From an uncultured Paracoccaceae bacterium (lineage in GTDB: Bacteria; Pseudomonadota; Alphaproteobacteria; Rhodobacterales; Rhodobacteraceae): a DNA stretch of 64,000 nucleotides. Each line of letters opens with the position of its first letter. The first letter of the stretch is position 1. Positions 1-9,320 of the stretch are shown here, in pieces. The notes below the pieces were generated by a model that saw nothing but the letters and a program-made list of their open reading frames with translations, was not told where the DNA came from and did not search any database. The DNA lies in NCBI GenBank assembly GCA_947503765.1, contig CANNFA010000003.1:574726-638725 (forward strand), in the 5' to 3' direction. Made by a program: the position numbers and the translations under genes.

Positions 1-1220
1 AGCCCGTCGGCGTGGTATTCCTCCAGCCAGTACAAGGCGTTGGACAGCAGGAAATTGGCCACCTCGGCGCGGCCGTAATTGTAGATCAGCGTGTTCCAGT
101 CCTGGTGAAAGCCCTCTTTCGGGTCGGCATGTTCATACAGCGCGGTGCCGTCGAACCGGCCCAGCCCGTGCGGGTCGGTCGGGAAATGCCCCGGCACCCA
201 GTCGAGCAGAACCCCCAGCCCCTTGCGGTGCGCCGCATTGACCAGCGCGCGAAACTCGTCCGGCGTGCCGTGGCGGATCGTCGGCGCGTAAAGCCCTATC
301 GGCTGGTATCCCCAAGATCCGTCGAACGGAAATTCCGACACCGGCAGGAATTCCAGATGCGTGAACCCCATCCAGTCGGCATAGTCCACCAGCTCCTCGG
401 CCAGTTCGACATAGCTCAGGCGGCGGCCGTCCTGCTTGCGGCGCCACGATCCCAGATGCACCTCGTAGACCGACATCGGCGCGTCGATGTTCTGCCGCGC
501 GGCGCGGCTGTCCATCCAGTCCGCATCGGACCAGTCCCCGCGATCCAACCCTCGCACGACCGAGGCGGTCGCCGGCGGGTGTTCGGATCCGAACCCGACC
601 GGGTCGGCCTTTTGCGGCACCGGCTGGCCGTCATGGCCCAGGATGTCGTATTTGTAGGCCGCACCCTCGGCCACGCCGGGCAGGAAAATCTCCCAGATAC
701 CGGTTGCCCCGCGGCGGCGCATCGGATGGCGGACCGGGTTCCACAGGTTGAACGCCCCCACCACCGAGACACGGCGCGCATTCGGCGCCCAGACGGCGAA
801 ATGCACGCCCTCCGCCCCCTCATGGGTCATCGGATGGGCGCCAAGCGCCTGCCACAGCCGGCGATGCGTACCCTCGCCCAGCAGGTATTCGTCAACCTCC
901 CCAAGGACCGGGCCAAAGCGGTAGGGGTCGTCTTCTTCCCAAGAGGTATCGCCGTCAAAACATCGCAAAACATAGCTTTGCGCGCGGCCGAACGGCGCCG
1001 CGAACAGCCCGCTTGCATCCGGCACCGGGGACAGTTCCGTCTCGGTCCCGCGCCCCGATACCGCCACCACCCGCGCCGCGCCCGGCACGAACGCCGTCAG
1101 CCAGCGGCGCCCCGACCGCATGCGCGGTCCGAGCAGCTCGAACGGCTCGCCATGCCGGCCGGCGACGATCGCCTGCGCCTCGGCGGGGTCGATCGGCGGG
1201 CGGGCATCGCTGTTCGGCAT
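1..1220 (-). CDS. glgB: 1,4-alpha-glucan branching enzyme, C-terminus cut by window edge
   Basis: Forms alpha-1,6 branches in glycogen by moving alpha-1,4 chains. About 406 N-terminal residues are visible, beginning [10 protein letters not shown]. An N-terminal region is followed by a CBM48-type domain ([19 protein letters not shown], roughly residues 128-146) and the start of the GH13 barrel ([10 protein letters not shown], then [16 protein letters not shown] text, then [11 protein letters not shown]), all hallmarks of GlgB. The catalytic Asp and Glu lie beyond the edge. The start is the ATG at 1220; it is 57 bp downstream of glgP on the same strand, so the two probably form a glycogen operon transcribed leftwards. 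Identification is confident; only the fragment can be described. Confidence 0.93.
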   Translation of the reverse strand, partial: MPNSDARPPIDPAEAQAIVAGRHGEPFELLGPRMRSGRRWLTAFVPGAARVVAVSGRGTETELSPVPDASGLFAAPFGRAQSYVLRCFDGDTSWEEDDPYRFGPVLGEVDEYLLGEGTHRRLWQALGAHPMTHEGAEGVHFAVWAPNARRVSVVGAFNLWNPVRHPMRRRGATGIWEIFLPGVAEGAAYKYDILGHDGQPVPQKADPVGFGSEHPPATASVVRGLDRGDWSDADWMDSRAARQNIDAPMSVYEVHLGSWRRKQDGRRLSYVELAEELVDYADWMGFTHLEFLPVSEFPFDGSWGYQPIGLYAPTIRHGTPDEFRALVNAAHRKGLGVLLDWVPGHFPTDPHGLGRFDGTALYEHADPKEGFHQDWNTLIYNYGRAEVANFLLSNALYWLEEYHADG

Positions 1221-1277
1221 ATCGTTCCTTTCCGTCCTTCGCCCGTTTTGCGGTTCTTTTGCGATCCTCTTGCGCTG

Positions 1278-3656
1278 TCAGACCACCGGCGCCACGTCCC
1301 ATATGTCCTTCATATAGCCCTGGATCGTCCGATCCGAGGAAAAGAAACCGCAGCGCGCCACGTTCAGAGCCGCCATCCGCGTCCAGCGGCCCGGCTCGCG
1401 CCAGGCCGCGTCCACCCGGTCCTGCGCCGCGGCATAGCTGTCGAAATCGGACGCAACCAGGTAATGGTCGTGGTGCCACACCCGGTCGACCAGCCCATGA
1501 TAGCGGTCCGGATCGCCCGGCGAGAATGCGCCCTCGGCCACGATCTGCAACACATCCCGCAGCCGCTCGCTGTCCTCGATCGCCAGCCGCGCATGATCGG
1601 GAATTCGCCGCCGCTGGGCCACGCCCTCGGCGGTCAGCCCGAACAGGAAGAAATTCCCCTCTCCCACATGATCACGTATCTCGACATTCGCGCCGTCAAG
1701 GGTGCCGATGGTCGGCGCGCCGTTCAGCGCGAATTTCATGTTGCCGGTGCCCGACGCCTCCTTGCCGGCGGTGCTGATCTGTTCGGACAGGTCCGCCGCC
1801 GGGATCAGCCGCTCGGCCATCGAGACGTTGTAATTCGGCGGATAGACCACCTTGAGCCGCCCGCGCGTCTCGGGGTCGGCATTGATCACCGCGCCGACAT
1901 CGTTGATGAACTGGATGATTTCCTTGGCAACACCGTATCCCGGCGCGGATTTCCCGCCGAAGATGCGCACCCGCGGCACCCAGTCCGCATCCGGCTCAAG
2001 GCGCATCCTGTGCCACAGATCGACGGTTTGCAGGATGTTCAGAAGCTGCCGCTTGTATTCATGGATCCGCTTGATCTGTATGTCGAAAATCGCGTCCGGG
2101 TCGGTGTCGATGCCGCAGGTTTCGCTGATCCAGCGTGACAGATCGGCCTTGTTGGCACGCTTCACTGCCGCAAAATCATCGCAAAAGCCGGCATCGTCCA
2201 CCGCCGGCTCCAGGTCCTGCAGGCGGTCGAGATCGGCCTCCCAGCCGTCGCCGATCGTGTCGGTGATCAGCCGCGCAAGCCCCGGATTGGCCAGCCTCAG
2301 CCAGCGCCGCGGCGTGACCCCGTTGGTCTGGTTGACGATCCGCCCGGGATGAAGCCGGTTCAGATCGGCGAACAGCGTCTTCTTGACCAGATCGGTATGC
2401 AGGGCCGACACCCCGTTCACCCGGTGCGCCATGATGAAGGCGAGGTTGCCCATATGCACCTCGTGGTTCTGCACCATGGCGACATGCGCCGGGCGCTTCG
2501 GATGCGCGTGCGCATGCCGCGCGTCCAGCCGCTCGGTCAGGTCCATGTGCTGCGGCAGCACATTGCCCATCAGCCAGGTCGACCACCGCTCCAGCGCCTC
2601 GGGCAGCAGCGTGTGATTGGTGTAGTTGAGCGTGCGCTCGGCCACCCCCGCCGCCTCCTCGAAGTCGAGCCCGCGCAGCATCAGCAGGCGCACCAGTTCG
2701 GGCGCGGCGATCGCCGGGTGGGTATCGTTGAGCTGGATCGCGACATGGCGGTGCAGCTGCCGCGCGTCGCTTTGCGTGCTGAAATACCGCCGCAGAATGT
2801 CCTGCAACGCAGCCGAAGTCAGGAAATATTCCTGCTTAAGACGCAATTCCTTTCCCGCATAAGTTGTGTCATCGGGATACAGAACGCGGGAAATGGTCCG
2901 CGCCAGCGCCTCCGGCGCGGCGGCGGCGGTGTAGTCGCCCGCGTTGAACCGCGCGAGGTCGAACAGGTCGGTCGGCTCTGCTGCCCAAAGCCGCAGGGTG
3001 TTGGCCCATTCACCCTGCCAGCCGACGATCGGCATGTCATGCGCCGTGGCCAGAACCGATTCGCCGGGCGTCCAGCTATCGCCGTGCACCTCGCCCTTGA
3101 AGCCGATTTCATAGGCAACTTCAGGGCGTTCAAACTCCCAGGGGTGCTTTTGCTTGAGCCAGTCCTCGGCCGCCTCGACCTGCTGGCCGCTTTCGAACCG
3201 CTGGCGAAATAGGCCGTGTTCATAGCGGATACCATAGCCGTGCGCCGGCACGCCCAGGGTCGACAGCGAATCCATGAAACAGGCCGCAAGCCGCCCGAGC
3301 CCGCCATTGCCAAGCGCCGCGTCAGGCTCGTCGCCGACCATCTCGTCAAAGGACGGGCCGACACCCTTCATCGCCAGCTCCGCCACGTCGCGCAACCCAA
3401 GATTGATCGCAGCATCCTCGAGCAGGCGCCCGATCAGGAATTCGAGCGACAGGTAATAGACCCGCTTCGCCCCGGTTGCATAGGTCTTGCGGGTCGAGGC
3501 GAACCACGGCTCGACGATGCGGTCGCGCAGCGCAAAGGACATCGCCATGCGCCAATCGTAAAGGCTGGCATTCTCGGCGTCCTTGCCGAGCGTGTAGACG
3601 AGATGCCGCAGCACCGCATCGCGCAAATCCTGTGGCGTGGTGCCGTCAAGTGCCAT
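1278..3656 (-). CDS. glgP: glycogen/starch phosphorylase
   Basis: Phosphorolyses alpha-1,4-glucan to glucose-1-phosphate with a pyridoxal-phosphate cofactor, in the cytoplasm. The 792 aa product matches the usual length of about 800. It contains YYLSLEFLIGR, the N-terminal landmark of phosphorylases, ALGNGGLGRLAACFMDS, the LNDTHPA motif, and the PLP-site sequence EQISTAGKEASGTGNMKF near the C-terminus, where K of GTGNMKF-type text follows the cofactor lysine region. The ATG at 3656 (MALDGTTPQD) is chosen because the alignable protein begins there and an AGGGACA-type ribosome site precedes it; a longer in-frame extension exists but looks non-coding. First gene of a glgP-glgB unit. Confidence 0.95.
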   Translation of the reverse strand: MALDGTTPQDLRDAVLRHLVYTLGKDAENASLYDWRMAMSFALRDRIVEPWFASTRKTYATGAKRVYYLSLEFLIGRLLEDAAINLGLRDVAELAMKGVGPSFDEMVGDEPDAALGNGGLGRLAACFMDSLSTLGVPAHGYGIRYEHGLFRQRFESGQQVEAAEDWLKQKHPWEFERPEVAYEIGFKGEVHGDSWTPGESVLATAHDMPIVGWQGEWANTLRLWAAEPTDLFDLARFNAGDYTAAAAPEALARTISRVLYPDDTTYAGKELRLKQEYFLTSAALQDILRRYFSTQSDARQLHRHVAIQLNDTHPAIAAPELVRLLMLRGLDFEEAAGVAERTLNYTNHTLLPEALERWSTWLMGNVLPQHMDLTERLDARHAHAHPKRPAHVAMVQNHEVHMGNLAFIMAHRVNGVSALHTDLVKKTLFADLNRLHPGRIVNQTNGVTPRRWLRLANPGLARLITDTIGDGWEADLDRLQDLEPAVDDAGFCDDFAAVKRANKADLSRWISETCGIDTDPDAIFDIQIKRIHEYKRQLLNILQTVDLWHRMRLEPDADWVPRVRIFGGKSAPGYGVAKEIIQFINDVGAVINADPETRGRLKVVYPPNYNVSMAERLIPAADLSEQISTAGKEASGTGNMKFALNGAPTIGTLDGANVEIRDHVGEGNFFLFGLTAEGVAQRRRIPDHARLAIEDSERLRDVLQIVAEGAFSPGDPDRYHGLVDRVWHHDHYLVASDFDSYAAAQDRVDAAWREPGRWTRMAALNVARCGFFSSDRTIQGYMKDIWDVAPVV

Positions 3657-3938
3657 CCGCTGTCCCTGTTCCTTCGGTGGACGCAAACATGCGCGAGAAA
3701 TGCCGCGACTTAAAGCGTGTTTCGCGCACCGGGGAATGGATGGGCAATCGCCCCGAACGCTGTGGCCCGCGCGCCGCGCTTCGGCCGCTTGCGGCCATGC
3801 GGAAATCAAGACAATTCTCGCAATTTACCGGTGCCATACCGGCCAATGCCCGCGGCATCTGGCAAAATCCGGCGCGGTTCATTACATCGGCGGTTCGATC
3901 CATGGCCGCGAGCGGCCGGCGAGAAAGGATGCAGACCG

Positions 3939-4433
3939 ATGCCCCAGATCGTGCCGGGCCCCGCCAACCAGCGCGCGTTTCGCGACGCGCTTGGCCGGTT
4001 CCCGACCGGAGTCGCGGTGATCACGGCGCAAAGCGAGATCGGCCCGCTGGGGATCACGGCCAACAGCTTCGCGAGCATCTCGCTCGACCCGCCGCTGGTG
4101 ATGTGGGCGCCGGCCAAGTTCTCGCGCCGCTACCGGGCCTTTGCCGAGGCGCGCCATTTCGCGGTCCATGTCATGGCCGCGGAACAGGCCGGGCTGGCGG
4201 CGAGGTTCTCGCGCTCGGGCACCGCGTTCGACGGGCTGGACTGGACGCTGAACGCGCATGACGTGCCGCTGATCCACGGCTGTCTGGCACGCTTCGAATG
4301 CGAGACCGCCGCGACCCATGACGGCGGCGATCACCGCATCGTCCTGGCGCGCGTGACCGCGGCGGAGTGGCGCGACGGTGCGCCGCTGGTGTTCTTCCAG
4401 GGCGAAATGGGCGACTTCGCGGGTCGTGAATAA
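3939..4433 (+). CDS. flavin reductase family protein
   Basis: A 164 aa flavin reductase-like (FMN-binding split barrel) protein, the type that supplies reduced FMN or FAD to a two-component monooxygenase. Typical text: FRDALGRFPTGVAVITA at the N-terminus, GITANSFASISLDPPLVMWAP in the middle, and ARFECETAATHDGGDHRIVLARV near the C-terminus, which carries the conserved GDH of the family. The start at 3939 follows a GAAAGGA site; longer upstream frames are spurious. It is divergent from glgP (282 bp gap) and convergent with the enoyl-CoA hydratase. No partner monooxygenase is adjacent, so its substrate pathway cannot be read from context. Confidence 0.88.
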   Translation: MPQIVPGPANQRAFRDALGRFPTGVAVITAQSEIGPLGITANSFASISLDPPLVMWAPAKFSRRYRAFAEARHFAVHVMAAEQAGLAARFSRSGTAFDGLDWTLNAHDVPLIHGCLARFECETAATHDGGDHRIVLARVTAAEWRDGAPLVFFQGEMGDFAGRE

Positions 4434-4453
4434 CGCGCAAAATTACCGCAAAA

Positions 4454-5233
4454 TCATCGCCCCTCGAACACCGCGTTGCGCTTTTCGAGGAAGGCCAGCA
4501 CACCTTCCTGGAAATCGCGGGTCTTGCCGCATTCGCCCTGAAGCTGCGCCTCAAGCGCCAGTTGTGCGCTCAGCCCGTTGTCGAAACTGTCGCGGATGGC
4601 GCGTTTGACATGGCCGTAGGCCACGGTCGGGCCGGTTGCCAGCCGCGCGGCGCGCTGGCGCCAGCGGGTGTCGAACGCGGCATCGGGCACTGCCTCCCAG
4701 ATCATGCCCCAATCGGCGGCCTGCCGCGCCGGGACCGGCTCGGCGAACAGCGCCGCGCCCATCGCCTTGGCAAAGCCGACCTGCCGCGGCAACCAATAGG
4801 TGCCGCCCGCATCCGGGATCAGCCCGATCCGGGTGAACGCCTGCAGGAACACCGCGCGTTCCGCCGCGATCACCACGTCGCAGGCCAGCGCGAGGTTCGC
4901 CCCCGCGCCCGCCGCGGCACCGTTCACCGCCGCGATGATCGGCACCGGGCAATCGGCGATGGCGCGCAGCATCGGCTCGTATTCGTCGCGCAGGATGCGT
5001 TCGAGGTCGGTATTCGCGGCGCGCGCCCTGTCGCCCAGATCCTGCCCCGAGCAGAACGCCTTGTCGCCCGCCCCGGTCAGCACGATGACCCGCGCGTCCT
5101 TCTCGGCGGCCTTCACCGCATGCAGGATTTCCGCCCGCATCTGGCTGTTCATCGCATTGCGCAGATCGGGCCGGTTCAGCGTCACGATCGCGACGCCGCC
5201 CGCCTGGCTCAACTCGATGGTTTCATAATTCAT
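4454..5233 (-). CDS. enoyl-CoA hydratase/isomerase family protein (PaaG-like)
   Basis: A 259 aa crotonase-fold protein. It has the CoA-binding and oxyanion-hole text ALACDVVIAAERAVF and AFTRIGLIPDAGGTYWLPR, and an Asp (IPDAGG) at the position typical of PaaG-like isomerases rather than the double Glu of classical hydratases. PaaG acts on epoxide-CoA intermediates in phenylacetate degradation, but no other paa genes are nearby, so the assignment to that pathway is only by resemblance. It lies 73 bp after ccmH on the same strand and may be read from the ccm operon. Confidence 0.85.
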   Translation of the reverse strand: MNYETIELSQAGGVAIVTLNRPDLRNAMNSQMRAEILHAVKAAEKDARVIVLTGAGDKAFCSGQDLGDRARAANTDLERILRDEYEPMLRAIADCPVPIIAAVNGAAAGAGANLALACDVVIAAERAVFLQAFTRIGLIPDAGGTYWLPRQVGFAKAMGAALFAEPVPARQAADWGMIWEAVPDAAFDTRWRQRAARLATGPTVAYGHVKRAIRDSFDNGLSAQLALEAQLQGECGKTRDFQEGVLAFLEKRNAVFEGR

Positions 5234-5306
5234 GCGCGGTCATTTCCTTTGGTTACCGGGCGAGCATAGTGCGAAACGGGCAAAGCGAAAGCGGAACGCG
5301 GCCCCT

Positions 5307-5804
5307 TCAATCCTTCAGGATCTCGCGCAGCCGCGCTTGCTCGGCCTCATCCAGCGGGCGCGCGGGTTCCGGCGCGCGGCCCCGGCGGCGCAGATAGATC
5401 AGCCCCATGCCCAGCGCCAACAGCAGCACGACCGGCCCCGCAGCCCACAGCACGATATTGGCCCCCCGCGCGGTCGGGTTCAGCAGGACGAATTCGCCGT
5501 AGCGGTCGACGATGAAATCCACGACCTCGCCATCGCTGTCGCCGGCCACCAGCCGCTCGCGCACCAGAAGGCGCAGGTCGCGGGCCAGATCGGCATTCGA
5601 TTCGTCAATGCTCTCGTTGCGGCAGACAAGACAGCGCAGCCCGGCAGAGATGTCGCGCGCCCGCGATTCCAGCGCCGGATCGGCCAGCATCTCGCCCGGT
5701 TGGACGGCCGGCACTGGACTGGCCGCGAACGCAAGAAACAGCGCCAGAACAAGGCCGTATGGCGCGTTCCTGAACGCACCGATCCAGGCGGCCGCGCGCC
5801 TCAT
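5307..5804 (-). CDS. ccmH: cytochrome c-type biogenesis protein CcmH (CycL)
   Basis: Thiol-disulfide component of system I cytochrome c maturation that reduces the CXXCH motif of apocytochrome c in the periplasm. The 165 aa protein has an N-terminal signal/anchor (about residues 17-33), the redox motif RCLVC with Cys58 and Cys61 followed by NESIDESNA, and a C-terminal membrane helix (about 118-140) ending in a charged tail. The ATG overlaps the ccmF stop (ATGA, 5801-5804), indicating translational coupling. Confidence 0.95.
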   Translation of the reverse strand: MRRAAAWIGAFRNAPYGLVLALFLAFAASPVPAVQPGEMLADPALESRARDISAGLRCLVCRNESIDESNADLARDLRLLVRERLVAGDSDGEVVDFIVDRYGEFVLLNPTARGANIVLWAAGPVVLLLALGMGLIYLRRRGRAPEPARPLDEAEQARLREILKD

Positions 5805-7777
5805 TCGGCGGGCACCGCGCCGGCACGGGGAGCCTTGCGAGCACCCGCAGCCACCCGGTAGCGACGATCCGACAGCGACAGAACCCCGCCCAGTGCCATG
5901 ATAATCGCGCCGGCCCAGATCCAGTTGGCGAAAGGCTTGATATAGGTGCGCACGGCCCAGCCGCCGCCCTCCTGCGCGTCGCCGATCACCAGGTAGATGT
6001 CGCGCCAGAAGCCGTTGTCGATCGCGGCTTCGGTGGTGGGCATCGCGGCGACCGGGTAGACGCGCTTTTCCGGGTGCAGCACCGCAACCGCGCGCCCGTC
6101 CCGCGCCACCCGCATCTCGGCGGTGATCGAGGTGAAATTAGGCCCCTGCACCCGTGCGACATCCGCGAGCGTGATCTCGTAGTCGCCGACCGTGAAGGGC
6201 GCGCCCACCTGGGCGACGCGGATATCCTCCTGCTCCCATGCCATCAGGGCCGCGATCCCGAAGATCGTGACGCCCAGGCCGGCATGAGCGACCGACTTGC
6301 CCCAATCGGCGCGCGGCAGGTTCGACAGGCGCCGCAGGCGCGCGGCCAGGTCGCCCCGCCCGGTGCGCGTATAGAGATCGACCGCCGCGCCGCCGACCAC
6401 CCAGACGAACAGCACCATGCCCACGGGCGCGAGCGCCGAACGTCCGGTCTGCACCGCAAAGACCAGCGCGCCGGAGGCGATGGACAGTGCCAGCACGCCC
6501 CAGAGCGGCCGCATCGCCCGGCCCAGCCGCGCCCGTTTCCACGGCAGGATCGCCCCGATCGGCATGATCGCGGCCAGCGCGACGAAGAACGGGGTGAATG
6601 CCGCCTCGAAGAACGGCGGGCCGACCGACAATTTGCGGTCGAATGCCATTTCGGCCACCAGCGGCCAGATCGTGCCGATGAAGACCACGAAACAGGCCAC
6701 CGCCAGCAGGATGTTGTTCATCACCAGCGCCGATTCGCGACTGAGCATGGAAAACACGCCCTTCGCCTCCATCACGCTGGCCCGCGCGGCGTAGAGCGTC
6801 AGCGCGCCGCCCACGAAAACCGCCAGGATCGCCAGGATGAACACGCCGCGTTCGGGGTCGTTGGCAAAGGCGTGGACCGATGTGATCACGCCCGAGCGCA
6901 CGATGAACGTGCCGATCAGCGAGAAGCCGAAGGCCAGGATCGCCAGCAGCACCGTCCACGCCTTCAGCGCCTCGCGCTTTTCCACGACGACGGCCGAATG
7001 CAGCAGCGCGGCGGCGATCAACCAGGGCATGAAGCTGGCGTTTTCCACCGGATCCCAGAACCAGAAACCGCCCCAGCCAAGCTCGTAATAGGCCCACCAC
7101 GACCCCAGCGCGATGCCGATGGTCAGGAACAGCCAGGCCGCCAGCGTCCAGGGCCGCACCCAGCGGGCCCAGGCGGCATCCACCCGTCCCTCGATCAGCG
7201 CGGCGACGGCAAAGGAAAACGCCATGCTCAGCCCCACATAGCCGAGGTAAAGGAACGGCGGGTGGAAGGCGAGGCCGGGATCCTGCAAGAGCGGATTCAG
7301 ATCCTCGCCGTTCATCGGCGGCATCGCCAGCCGCGTGAACGGGTTCGATGTGAACAGGATGAAGGCAAAGAACGCGGCCCCGATCGCCGCCTGCACCGAC
7401 AGGACCCGCGCGCGCAGCGCCGGCGGCAGGCCCGCGCCGAACCAGGCTGCGCAGGCGCCGAACAGCGTCAGGATCAGCACCCACAGCAGCATCGAGCCTT
7501 CGTGGTTCCCCCAGACGCCGCTGATCTTGTAGAGCATCGGCTTGTCCGTGTGCGAGTTCAGAACAACAAGCCGCAGCGAGAAATCGGAGGTCACGAAAGC
7601 GTAGGTCAGCGCGGCAAAGGCCAGCGCGGTCAGGAAGAACTGTGCCGAGGCGGCCGGATCGGCCAGCGCCATCCAGCCGCGCCAGCCCTTGTGCGCGCCG
7701 ATCATGGGAACCACGGATTGCACCAGCGCGACGGCGAAGGCGAGGATAAGGGCGAAATGGCCAAGCTCTACGATCAT
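5801..7777 (-). CDS. ccmF: heme lyase CcmF
   Basis: Integral membrane component of the CcmFH complex that transfers heme from CcmE to apocytochrome c. The product is 658 aa, the family's usual size, with many transmembrane segments and the tryptophan-rich WWD motif (WWAYYELGWGGFWFWDPVEN) near residue 230, plus the early GNHEGSMLLW signature. It is the last large gene before ccmH and follows the lysis cassette by 158 bp, so it may have its own promoter. In related genomes ccmF normally follows ccmE; here three lysis genes separate them. Confidence 0.97.
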   Translation of the reverse strand: MIVELGHFALILAFAVALVQSVVPMIGAHKGWRGWMALADPAASAQFFLTALAFAALTYAFVTSDFSLRLVVLNSHTDKPMLYKISGVWGNHEGSMLLWVLILTLFGACAAWFGAGLPPALRARVLSVQAAIGAAFFAFILFTSNPFTRLAMPPMNGEDLNPLLQDPGLAFHPPFLYLGYVGLSMAFSFAVAALIEGRVDAAWARWVRPWTLAAWLFLTIGIALGSWWAYYELGWGGFWFWDPVENASFMPWLIAAALLHSAVVVEKREALKAWTVLLAILAFGFSLIGTFIVRSGVITSVHAFANDPERGVFILAILAVFVGGALTLYAARASVMEAKGVFSMLSRESALVMNNILLAVACFVVFIGTIWPLVAEMAFDRKLSVGPPFFEAAFTPFFVALAAIMPIGAILPWKRARLGRAMRPLWGVLALSIASGALVFAVQTGRSALAPVGMVLFVWVVGGAAVDLYTRTGRGDLAARLRRLSNLPRADWGKSVAHAGLGVTIFGIAALMAWEQEDIRVAQVGAPFTVGDYEITLADVARVQGPNFTSITAEMRVARDGRAVAVLHPEKRVYPVAAMPTTEAAIDNGFWRDIYLVIGDAQEGGGWAVRTYIKPFANWIWAGAIIMALGGVLSLSDRRYRVAAGARKAPRAGAVPAE

Positions 7778-7889
7778 GGCCCCGTCTTAGCGTGCCGCGC
7801 CGCCCGCGCCAATCGGTTGCGCGCCGATGTCGCGCAGGATTTACCGGGCCCGCCGGGGCGGTGCGGCGGCGGCGGGTGGCCCGGTGTCA

Positions 7890-7903
7890 TTTTTGCGCAA
7901 AAA
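7890..7903. promoter_or_regulatory. 14 bp perfect palindrome upstream of ccmF
   Basis: TTTTTGCGCAAAAA is self-complementary over its full length and sits in the 158 bp gap between the lysis cassette and ccmF, 112 bp upstream of the ccmF start. It is an AT-flanked island in GC-rich surroundings. It could be an operator for ccmF; no regulator can be named. Confidence 0.35.
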
Positions 7904-7935
7904 TTGCGCTGACCCCGGGCCGCATGCCGCCCCCG

Positions 7936-8181
7936 TCAGGGCATTGCCATGCCCCCCGCCAGGGCATAGCCGATCGCCCCGATCACCAGCGCGCCGATGA
8001 TCACCCGCGCCAGCCATTTCAGCGCCTCTTCGATGCCGCTCAGCCGGGTTTCGACATTCATGCGGTGCACCTCGTCCACGGCATCGCGCAATTCCAGGCT
8101 TTGCAGGCGCTTCTCGATGCTGCGGCGCCAGCCTTCGGCCAGGACCGCCCCGGTCATCGTCCCGGTCACCGCCTCAGTCAT
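7936..8181 (-). CDS. small membrane protein of the lysis cassette
   Basis: An 81 aa protein with a long amphipathic, coiled-coil-like stretch (SIEKRLQSLELRDAVDEVHR, about residues 20-39) and one C-terminal membrane helix (WLARVIIGALVIGAIGYALA). The layout resembles haemolysin XhlA-type accessory holins, but this is resemblance only. Its ATG at 8181 overlaps the end of the holin gene by 8 bp, so it is translationally coupled to the holin and endolysin. A pinholin or holin regulator is the best guess. Confidence 0.7.
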   Translation of the reverse strand: MTEAVTGTMTGAVLAEGWRRSIEKRLQSLELRDAVDEVHRMNVETRLSGIEEALKWLARVIIGALVIGAIGYALAGGMAMP

Positions 8182-8713
8182 CGCCGCGCCTCCAGTCGTC
8201 CAGCGCCGGGTTCGGCCCGGCCCCTTCGAGCCGGCCGCCGGCCCCCGCATCCAGCGCACGCAAGGCACCGATATTGCGCGTGACCTCGGGCGCGCGGGCC
8301 AGCGTTTCCGCGATCGTGCGGGTATATTCCTGGGTCTTCGTCTGGTGCCGCGCCCCGAAGTAGAAGCTGACGATCCCGCCCAGCAGCCACCAAAGCGGCT
8401 CCGGCACAAGCGCGATGCCCTGCATCCGGCTGGCGAACCAGACCGGATCGACCATCGCCGCAACCATCAGCCCGATGGTCCCCAGTGCCAGCGCCGGACG
8501 CGGCAGTCGGTTCAGCCCGTCCATCACCCGGTCGAACAGGCCCCGGCGCGGAAGCGTGAATTCCTGCGCGAACTGCTCCAGCGTGGCGCGGCGCAGCGCA
8601 ACCTCGCGCCCGCCGGCCGCATCGGCATTCTCCACGAACGCGCCGGCCGTGTCGCGAATCACGTTGCGGCCGTTTCCGAACAGCAGGTTCAGCACCCCCT
8701 CGATCAGCCCCAT
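8174..8713 (-). CDS. 3TM holin of the gene-transfer-agent release type
   Basis: A 179 aa protein that starts MGLIEGVLNLLFGNGRN and contains hydrophobic segments (LALGTIGLMVAAMV, then LVPEPLWWLLGGIVSFYFGAR), matching what I know of the Pfam family GTA_holin_3TM. In Rhodobacter capsulatus a holin and endolysin pair encoded away from the main cluster lyses cells to release gene transfer agent particles. The start at 8713 overlaps the endolysin stop by 10 bp. Role here is inferred from family and gene pairing. Confidence 0.85.
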   Translation of the reverse strand: MGLIEGVLNLLFGNGRNVIRDTAGAFVENADAAGGREVALRRATLEQFAQEFTLPRRGLFDRVMDGLNRLPRPALALGTIGLMVAAMVDPVWFASRMQGIALVPEPLWWLLGGIVSFYFGARHQTKTQEYTRTIAETLARAPEVTRNIGALRALDAGAGGRLEGAGPNPALDDWRRGDD

Positions 8714-9315
8714 GCCGCCACCCTCCGGCGGTGCTCGGCATCGCTCAGCCGATAGCGGGGCGAGATGAAGTCTTCCGCCCTGACGATCCAGCCGCCCTTG
8801 CCGCCATCGGCGCGCCGCGCGTATTTCCGGCTGGCCGGGCGCCGGTCCGCCAGCGCGTAATACCAGTTGCGACGCGCGATTCCGTAGGCGTCCACAAGGT
8901 GCCGGGGCGCGCTCGCATGGGCGATGCGCGCCGCCTCGATCGTCTGCGGCCCGATCCCGCCATCCACCGCGATCCGCTGGCCCATGTCGCACAGCAGCCG
9001 TTGCAGGATCCGCACCGCATTGGCGCCGGCATTGACATACATGTCGAACACACTGGCGCGAATCGGCTCGGGCAGCTCGCCGATGCGCGGGCGGTGGAAA
9101 TAGTCGCGCACGAAGATCCTGCGCGCCTGCGCCCGGGTCAGCCGCCGCAGATCGTCCTCGTCGGTGTCGCCGTCGCCGTCATTGTCGACACCAAGCTTCT
9201 TCAGCGTGCCGATGGTCACGCCATGATTGGTCGCCCCGCCCGGATCGTCGGGGTCGTCCACATAGCCACCCTCGCGGGTGACGATCTCGTCGGCGATCTG
9301 TTCAACGGTTTTCAT
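8704..9315 (-). CDS. holin-associated N-acetylmuramidase (GH108 endolysin)
   Basis: A 203 aa peptidoglycan hydrolase. The N-terminal motif REGGYVDDPDDPGG with ATNHGVT contains the catalytic Glu15 of the GH108 family; the C-terminal half has the putative peptidoglycan-binding portion (VDGGIGPQTIEAA). No signal peptide is seen, as expected of an endolysin exported through a holin. It overlaps the holin gene by 10 bp. The ATG at 9315 lies 50 bp after the ccmE stop, and its ribosome site is buried in an inverted repeat (see 9321-9346). Confidence 0.9.
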   Translation of the reverse strand: MKTVEQIADEIVTREGGYVDDPDDPGGATNHGVTIGTLKKLGVDNDGDGDTDEDDLRRLTRAQARRIFVRDYFHRPRIGELPEPIRASVFDMYVNAGANAVRILQRLLCDMGQRIAVDGGIGPQTIEAARIAHASAPRHLVDAYGIARRNWYYALADRRPASRKYARRADGGKGGWIVRAEDFISPRYRLSDAEHRRRVAAWG

Positions 9316-9320
9316 GAAAT

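Noticed and set aside
12..2138. A 708-codon plus-strand frame opposite glgB and glgP
   Set aside because: Antisense to two clear glycogen genes; no recognisable protein features.
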